In this document: positions 1-5,726 of the stretch, piece after piece
How positions within the stretch are numbered: the stretch's first letter is position 1
How the letters are laid out: every line of letters starts with the position of its first letter
DNA from: Alphaproteobacteria bacterium
GTDB taxonomy: Bacteria; Pseudomonadota; Alphaproteobacteria; Rhizobiales; Xanthobacteraceae
NCBI GenBank assembly: GCA_005884855.1
Contig: VAZS01000141.1
Location: 1 to 6,380, forward strand
Length of the DNA stretch: 6,380 nucleotides
Reading direction: 5' to 3'
Position numbers and translations under genes: made by a program
Notes under the pieces: generated by a model
What the model saw: only the letters and a program-made list of their open reading frames with translations
Told to the model about the DNA's origin: nothing
Database searches by the model: none

Positions 1-1234
1 CATATCCCAAGCCGCCGCTCGCCATGGTGTAAAAACTGTCCTGTCCGCGCATCGGCATGAATTTATGCATCGCCGGCCGATGCGAGGGCGCTTCCTCGAC
101 CAGCACAGCATCGCGAGGCATCGCGGATGAGAGCATGTGCAGCAGGTATTCGACGCCAATCGGGTCGGTCGCGCCGGGAGCGGGAGGCAACTTACGGCCT
201 GCCGGCATCGCGCGCCTGCTCTCGGGCAGCAATTCCAGCAGCGTCGTGAGGGCGGGTTTCATGGTAGCGATGATGCTGGTGCCCCGCGGCGTCACGGCGG
301 CTGCGGTAGCATCGTCGGTGATCTGGAAAATCGCGCTCGTGCCATCGAAGATGGGCGCATCGCCCTCGACATGGAAGGTAAACGCCGGCGCACCGATCAC
401 AACCACCAGATCGTGAGCGCGAAGAGCGTCGGAGAGCTGCGCCGGTGAGGCATGCAGGAAACCTGCGAACTGGGGATGTCGTTCCGGGAAACTGCAGCGC
501 GCCGAAAACGGGCTGATCCAGACCGCGGCTCGCGTCTTCTCCGCGACCTTCATCATGAGATCGACGGCTTGCGCGCGATCCACGCCGGGACCTACCACGA
601 GCGCAGGCTCTTTGCTTGCCGCCAGCGCCGCTGCGAGCGCCTTCATTGCGTCCGGGTCGGGTCCGAGTTCGCGGCTGACCTGGCGGGCTTCTATCCCGGA
701 GGTTTGATGGGTCCAATCGTCGATCGGCACGGACACAAAAGCCGGTCCGCAGGGCGGCTGCATGGCCATGTAATAAGCGCGTGCGATCGCCGCCGGGACG
801 TCTTCGGCCCCCGCAGGTTCGACCGAGAATTTGACATAGGGACGTGGAAATTCCGATGCCCGTTCCGCGTAGAGAAACGGTTGCAGCGGCAAGATGCTGC
901 GCGCCTGCTGGCCCGCGGTAATCACCAGCGGCGTCTGATTGCGGTGCGCGGTGTAGATGTTGCCGAGTGCGTTGCCGAGGCCGGCTGCGGAATGAAGATT
1001 GACGAAGCCGGCGTTGCGGGTGGCCTGGGCGTAACCATCGGCCATGCCGATGACGGAGGCTTCCTGCAAGCCGAGTACGTAATCGATATCGTCAGGCCAG
1101 TCGCTCAGGAACGGCAGTTCCGTCGAGCCGGGATTGCCGAACACCTTGCGGATTCCAAACGCCCGCAACAGATCAAGCGTCGCCTGTTTGACGCTGACCG
1201 GTTTGATATTTGCTTTCGGCTTTTCACGCGGCAA
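1..1234 (-). CDS. mdlC: Benzoylformate decarboxylase-like ThDP enzyme (3' end cut by window edge)
   Basis: This is a thiamine-diphosphate-dependent 2-oxo acid decarboxylase, predicted cytosolic; 411 residues are visible. The N-terminal Pyr domain (about 13-175) has GNPGSTELPF with Ser37 and Glu39, the cofactor Glu58 in LGLQEAS, and His81 in NLHSAAG. The middle domain (about 190-345) has GAPAFTFH with His288. Ser37, His81 and His288 match Ser26, His70 and His281 of Pseudomonas putida benzoylformate decarboxylase, so this family fits better than acetolactate synthase or oxalyl-CoA decarboxylase. The C-terminal PP domain with the GDG...N ThDP/Mg motif lies beyond the left edge; the family is about 530 residues long, so roughly 120 are missing. 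The start is TTG 1234: an in-frame TAA lies three codons upstream and AAGGAG is 9 nt before it. The gene follows the hydratase, whose frame overlaps its first 130 bases. The substrate is unknown; an aromatic or branched 2-oxo acid is inferred. The mdlC symbol rests on homology only. Confidence 0.85.
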   Translation of the reverse strand, partial: MPREKPKANIKPVSVKQATLDLLRAFGIRKVFGNPGSTELPFLSDWPDDIDYVLGLQEASVIGMADGYAQATRNAGFVNLHSAAGLGNALGNIYTAHRNQTPLVITAGQQARSILPLQPFLYAERASEFPRPYVKFSVEPAGAEDVPAAIARAYYMAMQPPCGPAFVSVPIDDWTHQTSGIEARQVSRELGPDPDAMKALAAALAASKEPALVVGPGVDRAQAVDLMMKVAEKTRAAVWISPFSARCSFPERHPQFAGFLHASPAQLSDALRAHDLVVVIGAPAFTFHVEGDAPIFDGTSAIFQITDDATAAAVTPRGTSIIATMKPALTTLLELLPESRRAMPAGRKLPPAPGATDPIGVEYLLHMLSSAMPRDAVLVEEAPSHRPAMHKFMPMRGQDSFYTMASGGLGY

Positions 1235-1953
1235 GGCGAGTTACTCCTTGTTCCGTCATGCAGCTTGGCGGCGAATTCCACCAGGAAGGCGGCCTGCATC
1301 GGGCCATGAAATATCAGGCCGGGATAGCCCTCGACCTTGGTGACATAGTCGCGGTCGTAGTGAATGCGGTGACCGTTGAAGGTCAGCGCCGAATAGCGAA
1401 ACAGCAGCACGGGATCCGCCATGTGGGTTTCGCGGTGCTTTGCGACCGGAGGCGGTGCGCCAGTTTTGGCGGGTGCGGAGGACTGTGTCGTGGACATGTC
1501 GCGATAAACAATATCCTGCCGCTCGCGAAGTGCAGCGCCGCGTGAAGTCGTGATCAGATGGTCGACCGAAACAAAACACAACACGCCGGTGCTGCCCGTC
1601 TTCATTGTCACATCCGCGATGCGCGAGGTTCGCGTCACCTCATCGCCGACCCGCAGCGGCTCGAAAAATTCCAGCTCGCCGCCCGCCCACATTCGGCGCG
1701 GCAGCGGCACCGGCGGCAGAAAACCACCGCGAGTGGGATGACCGTCCGGGCTCAGTTCCGACATCGGGTAAACCGGCTGCGCCAGGCACCAATGCACAGT
1801 GAACGGGGCGGCGTCACCTGGCTTCGGTTCGCCGATCTCCATGAACAGCGTGGCGCGCAGGCCCTTGACCAGTTGCGCGGTAACGATGTCGGAAGCCTCG
1901 GTGCTGCGGCCGATCCATTGGCGCAAATGGTCGAGGTCGGGCTTGTCGTTCAT
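1105..1953 (-). CDS. Two-hotdog FAS1-like/MaoC-type enoyl-CoA hydratase with a lost C-terminus
   Basis: This resembles the mesaconyl-C4-CoA hydratase/HTD2 family, which adds water across an enoyl-CoA double bond. The N-terminal FAS1-like hotdog spans about 10-155 and includes RRMWAGGELEFFEPLRVGD. A Pro/Ala-rich linker (about 157-174) leads to the second hotdog, with SALTFNGHRIHYDRDY (Asn193, His195, His198, Asp200) and YPGLIFHGPM (210-219), the usual active-site loops. Recognisable homology stops near residue 234 (about position 1251). In this fold the central helix is followed by about 50-60 residues of beta-strand that complete the sheet, and these are absent. The frame instead continues for about 48 Arg/Ser/Cys-rich residues that overlap the decarboxylase gene in another frame, so that tail is probably not selected. 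The protein may be inactive, making this a possible pseudogene. Its ATG overlaps the CoA-transferase stop (ATGA) and has no clear ribosome binding site, so it is probably translationally coupled. Confidence 0.7.
   Translation of the reverse strand: MNDKPDLDHLRQWIGRSTEASDIVTAQLVKGLRATLFMEIGEPKPGDAAPFTVHWCLAQPVYPMSELSPDGHPTRGGFLPPVPLPRRMWAGGELEFFEPLRVGDEVTRTSRIADVTMKTGSTGVLCFVSVDHLITTSRGAALRERQDIVYRDMSTTQSSAPAKTGAPPPVAKHRETHMADPVLLFRYSALTFNGHRIHYDRDYVTKVEGYPGLIFHGPMQAAFLVEFAAKLHDGTRSNSPCRVKSRKQISNRSASNRRRLICCGRLESARCSAIPARRNCRS
1244..1249 (-). promoter_or_regulatory. Ribosome binding site of the ThDP decarboxylase gene
   Basis: On the minus strand AAGGAG is followed by a 9-nt spacer and TTG at 1234-1232. 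The spacer contains TAA (1243-1241) in frame with the decarboxylase, so translation cannot start further upstream. This decides the unusual TTG start. It is the strongest Shine-Dalgarno sequence in the window and lies where hydratase homology ends. Confidence 0.75.
1950..1953 (-). promoter_or_regulatory. ATGA stop/start overlap coupling CoA-transferase and hydratase
   Basis: The TGA of the CoA-transferase (1952-1950) overlaps the ATG of the hydratase (1953-1951). No good Shine-Dalgarno sequence precedes this ATG, so termination-reinitiation is the likely way the hydratase is translated. It also supports both gene ends as annotated. Confidence 0.7.
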
Positions 1954-3080
1954 GACGATTTGATCCGGGCATGAGGAGCTTTGGTGCTTGCGATGCGCTC
2001 GCCGATGCCTGGCACGGCGCCATAGTGGCGCGGCGCATCGACGACAATGGCTCCGGGCGCGGGATAGCTCACCGGTCCGGCCGGAGTGTTGACTTCAATG
2101 CGGCGCAGATGCGGATGCCTCGCGAGGTCAGCCATGCTGTTGACTTCGGCAAACGCGATGTCGGCATCCGACAAGCGCTTCAGCAATTGGTCCCGTGTCA
2201 TCGCGGCAAAGATGTCGCCGACGGTCTTGTCGGTGAGTGCGCGGTTGCGAACCCGCTCGACCATGCTGGAAAATCTCGTATCGTTTGGCAGATCCGGCCT
2301 TTCCAGAACATCCGTGCAAAGCTGCTTCCATTCGCGCTCGCTCTGGATCGAAATCAGGATGTCCTTGCCATCGCTCGATCGAAATACGCCGTAGGGCGCA
2401 ATCGAGGGATGGGCGAGCCCCATCCGTTGCGGCGGATTGCCGGCTTCGGCGTTGAGCAGCGGCACGGATAGCCAGTCCGCCATCACGTCGAACATCGAAA
2501 TCCGGATATCCGCGCCATTGCCGTCGCGTGAGCGCGAGATCAGGGCTTCGAGGATCGCGGCATGCGCGGTGGCGCCAGTGGCGATATCGACGATGGAGAC
2601 ACCGACACGCGAAGGGCCGTCAGGCCCGCCGGTGATCGAGGCAAGCCCGCTTTCGGCCTGGATCAGCAGATCGTATGCCTTGCGATGCGCGTAGGGGCCC
2701 TCGTCGCCATAGCCGGAGATCGTGCAGCAGATCAGCCTTGGGTAATCCTTGCGCAGGCGCTGCAGCGCAAAGCCGAGCTTGTCCATCGAACCGGGTTTGA
2801 GGTTCTGCAGCAGGACGTCGGCGCCGGCGATCAGGTCCTCGAGTTTCGCGCGGCCATCCTTGCCGGCAAGGTCGATGACAACGGAATCCTTGCCGCGGTT
2901 GAGCCAGACGAAATAGCTGCTTTGACCTTTGGCCGCGGCGTCGTAGCCGCGCGCAAAATCACCCTCCGGCCGCTCTACTTTGACGACATGAGCGCCGGCA
3001 TCGGCAAGCCGCGAACTGCAGAACGGCGCGGCGACCGCCTGTTCGACGGCAATGACCTTCAATCCTTCAAGCGGCAGCAT
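1950..3080 (-). CDS. CaiB/BaiF family (class III) acyl-CoA transferase
   Basis: This 376-residue cytosolic enzyme moves CoA between a donor thioester and a carboxylic acid through an aspartyl-CoA anhydride. Family features are LEGLKVIAVEQAVAAPF at the N-terminus, ADAGAHVVKVERPEGDFAR, NRGKDSVVIDL, a LQNLKPGSMDKLG segment and the catalytic Asp137 in KAYDLLIQAESGL, equivalent to Asp169 of formyl-CoA transferase. ISGYGDEGPY precedes it, and SMFDVMADW falls in the expected linker region. The length is typical for the compact members of the family. ATG 3080 lies 9 nt after the dehydrogenase stop with only a weak GAGAA-like ribosome site. Its stop overlaps the hydratase start by ATGA. A transferase next to a FAS1-like hydratase recalls the C5-dicarboxyl-CoA systems (mesaconyl-CoA transferase, itaconate CoA-transferase), but substrate specificity cannot be read here. 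It is probably the CoA-activation step of the operon. Confidence 0.9.
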   Translation of the reverse strand: MLPLEGLKVIAVEQAVAAPFCSSRLADAGAHVVKVERPEGDFARGYDAAAKGQSSYFVWLNRGKDSVVIDLAGKDGRAKLEDLIAGADVLLQNLKPGSMDKLGFALQRLRKDYPRLICCTISGYGDEGPYAHRKAYDLLIQAESGLASITGGPDGPSRVGVSIVDIATGATAHAAILEALISRSRDGNGADIRISMFDVMADWLSVPLLNAEAGNPPQRMGLAHPSIAPYGVFRSSDGKDILISIQSEREWKQLCTDVLERPDLPNDTRFSSMVERVRNRALTDKTVGDIFAAMTRDQLLKRLSDADIAFAEVNSMADLARHPHLRRIEVNTPAGPVSYPAPGAIVVDAPRHYGAVPGIGERIASTKAPHARIKSS

Positions 3081-3089
3081 CGGTTGTTC

Positions 3090-4259
3090 TCAATAAGAGC
3101 GCGGCATCCCCAGCACATGCTCGGCGAGGTACGACAAAATGAGATTGGTCGAAATCGGCGCTACCTGATAGAGGCGCGTCTCGCGGAACTTGCGTTCGAC
3201 ATCGTATTCTTCGGCGAACCCGAAACCGCCATGGGTCTGCACGCAGGCGTTGGCAGCCTCCCATGAGGCATCGGCCGCCAGCATCTTGGCCATGTTGGCC
3301 TCGGCGCCGCAATCCATGCCGGCTTCGTATTTACGCGTGGCCTCCTTGACCATCAGTTCGGCCGCGCGCATCGCCGCATAGGCTTTGGCGATCGGGAACT
3401 GAATGCCTTGATTCTGACCGATGGGACGGCCGAATACCGCGCGCTCCCTGGCGTAGGCCGAAGCCTTGTCGATGAACCATTTGGCGTCGCCGATGCATTC
3501 GGCCGCGATCAGAATGCGCTCTGCATTCATGCCTGACAGGATATAGCGGAAGCCCTTGCCTTCATCGCCGATCAGGTTTTCGGCCGGCACCCGCAGGTCG
3601 GTAAAGAATACCTCCGTGGTGGAATGGTTCATCATGGTGCGGATCGGGCTGATCGAGAGCCCGTTATCCTTGGCCGCCTTCATGTCGACGATGAATACCG
3701 ACAGGCCATCGGTGCGCTTCCTGGATTTCTCTTTTGGCGTAGTGCGCGCCAACAGGATCATCAGGTCGGAATATTCGGCGCGGCTGGTCCAGATCTTCTG
3801 GCCATTGACGATATAGCTGTCATTGCCTTCGCGCCTGGCGAAGGTCTTCAGCGAGGAAGTATCGGTGCCGCTGGTCGGCTCGGTGACGCCGAACGCCTGC
3901 AGCCGCAATTCGCCGGTTGCGATCTTCGGCAGCCATTTTGCCTTTTGCTCGTCGCTGCCGTGCCGCAGCAGCGTGCCCATGGTGTACATCTGAGCATGGC
4001 AGCCGCCGCCGTTGCACCCCGCACGCTGGATCTCTTCCAAAATCGCAGCCGCTGCGGACAACTTCAGACCGGCGCCGCCATATTCTTCCGGGATCAGCAC
4101 CGAAAGATACCCGGCCTCGGTCAGCGCATCGACAAAGGCCTTCGGATAAACCATTTCGCGGTCGAGCTTGCGCCAGTATTCGCCGGGGAATTGCGCGCAC
4201 AGTTTGGCAACGGCGTCGCGGATGTCGGCATATTCTTCTTGTTGTTCTGTTGCAGTCAT
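3090..4259 (-). CDS. FAD-dependent acyl-CoA dehydrogenase
   Basis: This 389-residue flavoprotein should introduce an alpha,beta double bond into an acyl-CoA and pass electrons to electron-transfer flavoprotein. It has the N-terminal helical domain (about 5-118), the flavin signature GVTEPTSGTDTSS (124-136), VNGQKIWTS (151-159), the helical C-terminal domain with RAVFGRPIGQNQGIQFPIAK, and the second signature QTHGGFGFAEEYDVERKFRE (341-360). The usual C-terminal catalytic Glu (the YEGT-type segment) is replaced by LYQVAPISTN (363-372). Glu247 in MNAERILIA lies at the helix-G position that supplies the base in isovaleryl-CoA and long-chain acyl-CoA dehydrogenases. I chose ATG 4259 because family homology begins directly after it. 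The frame stays open upstream to TTG 4415, but those 52 residues are Arg-rich and not family-like. The ribosome site is weak. It lies 157 nt after the P450 stop and 9 nt before the CoA-transferase. Confidence 0.92.
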   Translation of the reverse strand: MTATEQQEEYADIRDAVAKLCAQFPGEYWRKLDREMVYPKAFVDALTEAGYLSVLIPEEYGGAGLKLSAAAAILEEIQRAGCNGGGCHAQMYTMGTLLRHGSDEQKAKWLPKIATGELRLQAFGVTEPTSGTDTSSLKTFARREGNDSYIVNGQKIWTSRAEYSDLMILLARTTPKEKSRKRTDGLSVFIVDMKAAKDNGLSISPIRTMMNHSTTEVFFTDLRVPAENLIGDEGKGFRYILSGMNAERILIAAECIGDAKWFIDKASAYARERAVFGRPIGQNQGIQFPIAKAYAAMRAAELMVKEATRKYEAGMDCGAEANMAKMLAADASWEAANACVQTHGGFGFAEEYDVERKFRETRLYQVAPISTNLILSYLAEHVLGMPRSY

Positions 4260-4416
4260 CTCAGTTCGGCTGGCATGTTCGGGGCGCGCATCGCGGCGGT
4301 GCAGAATGCGCAGAGGGATTCGGAAGGCGTGGTATTTCAAAAGAGTTCGGCGCTGGCGATCCCGATTGAGCCTGATATTTTCACCGCCAATACTTTCACC
4401 CCAAGGCTTGTTCAAT
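4260..4416 (-). other. 157-nt gap between P450 and dehydrogenase genes
   Basis: All other gaps in the window are 35 nt or less, so this is the most likely place for an internal promoter or regulatory site. I see no convincing -35/-10 pair, no sigma-54 -24/-12 element and no hairpin followed by a T-run. An imperfect inverted match (ATTGA..AGCCT against AGGCTCAAT) lies near the P450 end, too loose to call a terminator. A direct repeat is listed separately. Reading from TTG 4415, the dehydrogenase frame is open across the gap, so an N-terminal extension is formally possible but unlikely. Confidence 0.5.
4375..4400 (-). repeat. Short direct repeat in the P450-dehydrogenase gap
   Basis: On the minus strand two 11-nt copies, GGTGAAAGTAT (4400-4390) and GGTGAAAATAT (4385-4375), match at 10 of 11 bases and are separated by TGGC, a period of 15. 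They lie just after the P450 stop and about 115-140 nt before the dehydrogenase start. They could be a tandem regulator site or simply chance; they are AT-rich for this genome. Confidence 0.35.
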
Positions 4417-5691
4417 TCACGATGGGATGCGCACCGGCAGCGATTCGATGCCGCGGACGAAGCTGGAATACACCCGCTTCGGCTCGCCGACCACCTCGAT
4501 CCGGTCGAACCGTTTCAACATTTCTTGCCACACGATCTTCAATTGCAGCTCGGCCAGCCGCATGCCGACGCAGCGGTGAATGCCGAAGCCGAATGACAGG
4601 TGAGTGCGCGGCCGGGCTCGATCGATGATGAATTCGTTCGGGTTGTCTATGCCCTCTTCATCGCGGTTGCCGGACACGTACCACATTACCACACGGTCGC
4701 CCTTGCGGATTTCCTTGCCGCCGATTTCGGTATCGAGCAACGCGGTCCGCCGCATATGCGCCAGCGGCGTCTGCCATCGAATGACCTCCGGGACCATCGA
4801 ATCGATCAACGCCGGATTGTCCCGCAGCTTTTGATACTGCTCGGGGTGCTCGTTCAACGCCAGCACCGAACCGCTCATGGTGTTGCGCGTGGTGTCGTTG
4901 CCGCCGACGATCAACAGGATGATGTTGCCCATCAGATTGTCGGGGTCCATGTACCGGGTGGCGTCGTTATGCGCCATCATCGAGATCAGGTCGTTCCTCC
5001 GCTCGGCATTGACGCGCTCGTTCCAGAGTTTCGAGAAATAGGCCGCGCACTCGTCCATCTCGGCGCGGCGCTGTTCCGGCGACTCAACGATTCCACTTTT
5101 GGGCAGCGCGGTAGAGACGTCGGACCAGCGCGTCAGCTTGCGGCGCTCTTCGAATGGAAAGTCGAACAGGGTCGCCAGCATTTGTGTGGTCAATTCGATC
5201 GACACCCGGTCGACGAAATTGAAGGTCTCGTTGCGGGGCAGCGCGTCGAGCACTCTGCCGGTGCGCTCGCGGATCAGGATCGCAAGTTCGTCCAGATGCG
5301 TCGGCGTGAACATCGGCGAAACCGTCTTGCGCTGCGCCGAATGTAGCGGCTGATCCATCGCGATGAAGCTTGGCCAGTCGTAGCCCGGCGGGACGTCGCG
5401 GATCGAGATGCCGCCAAGAGAGACATCGGAAGAGAACACGCCGTGGTTGGTGTCGACATGCATGATGTCGTGATATTTCGTCACCGACCAATAGGGTTCG
5501 ATCGGCGAATTGGTGCAGTAATGCACCGGCTCTTCCTTGCGCAGCCGCTCGAACCAGGGCCACAGCGTATCGTTCTGGAACAGCCGCGGCGCGCCGGGAT
5601 GATAGTCCTTTAGCGGCGTGGAATAAGCCTCCTCACGCGCCAAGCGTTGAAGCTCGGCTTTGTCGGCTCGGACTGCTGTCTGGATGTTCAT
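4417..5691 (-). CDS. Cytochrome P450, CYP153-like
   Basis: This complete 424-residue soluble bacterial P450 has no membrane anchor. It should catalyse oxygen-dependent hydroxylation, probably terminal or near-terminal on an aliphatic chain as in CYP153 alkane hydroxylases (family inference). Visible motifs are the helix-C heme-propionate pair HSAQR (117-121), the helix-I oxygen-activation motif GGNDTT (263-268), helix-K ExxR as Glu302-Arg305 in [18 protein letters not shown] (306-317), and the heme loop [10 protein letters not shown] with ligand Cys374. Resemblance to CYP153 covers long stretches ([47 protein letters not shown]). The heme Cys is followed by VGMRLAE, where classic CYP153A has MGNRLAE. 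It starts at ATG 5691, 35 nt after the upstream P450 stop. The only ribosome-site candidate is a weak GGGA. No ferredoxin or reductase gene is in the window, so its electron donor must be encoded elsewhere. Confidence 0.93.
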   Translation of the reverse strand: MNIQTAVRADKAELQRLAREEAYSTPLKDYHPGAPRLFQNDTLWPWFERLRKEEPVHYCTNSPIEPYWSVTKYHDIMHVDTNHGVFSSDVSLGGISIRDVPPGYDWPSFIAMDQPLHSAQRKTVSPMFTPTHLDELAILIRERTGRVLDALPRNETFNFVDRVSIELTTQMLATLFDFPFEERRKLTRWSDVSTALPKSGIVESPEQRRAEMDECAAYFSKLWNERVNAERRNDLISMMAHNDATRYMDPDNLMGNIILLIVGGNDTTRNTMSGSVLALNEHPEQYQKLRDNPALIDSMVPEVIRWQTPLAHMRRTALLDTEIGGKEIRKGDRVVMWYVSGNRDEEGIDNPNEFIIDRARPRTHLSFGFGIHRCVGMRLAELQLKIVWQEMLKRFDRIEVVGEPKRVYSSFVRGIESLPVRIPS

Positions 5692-5726
5692 CGTCGATCG
5701 GTCCCAAATCTCGGTCGCAAGCCCAA

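Noticed and set aside
192..716. A minus-strand frame of 174 codons that at first suggested a frameshift in the decarboxylase.
   Set aside because: Re-reading the GCGCGC stretch near 497-502 showed the decarboxylase frame is continuous from 1234 to the left edge. The 174-codon frame is an offset shadow.
1..1234. Acetolactate synthase or oxalyl-CoA decarboxylase as the identity of the ThDP enzyme.
   Set aside because: The active-site set Ser37/His81/His288 follows benzoylformate decarboxylase, and the GNPGSTELPF start region is typical of that group.
452..1309. A 285-codon plus-strand open frame.
   Set aside because: It lies antisense to the decarboxylase gene, has shadow-like Arg/Gly/Ala-rich composition, and shows no recognisable domain. 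The minus-strand frame has clear catalytic motifs.
4256..4276. A six-residue leader frame (ATG 4276) whose TGA overlaps the dehydrogenase ATG.
   Set aside because: It is too short to support, has no clear ribosome site, and an ATG this close upstream is expected by chance.
4260..4415. A 52-residue N-terminal extension of the acyl-CoA dehydrogenase from TTG 4415.
   Set aside because: The extension is Arg-rich and unlike the family, starts at a rare codon 1 nt from the P450 stop, and family homology begins right after ATG 4259.
4260..4416. A rho-independent terminator after the P450 gene.
   Set aside because: The only inverted match is imperfect with a long loop, and no T-run follows.
3624..4628. 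A 334-codon plus-strand open frame.
   Set aside because: It is antisense to the acyl-CoA dehydrogenase and the P450 end, spans two unrelated genes, and has no recognisable motif. Long antisense frames are expected in high-GC DNA.
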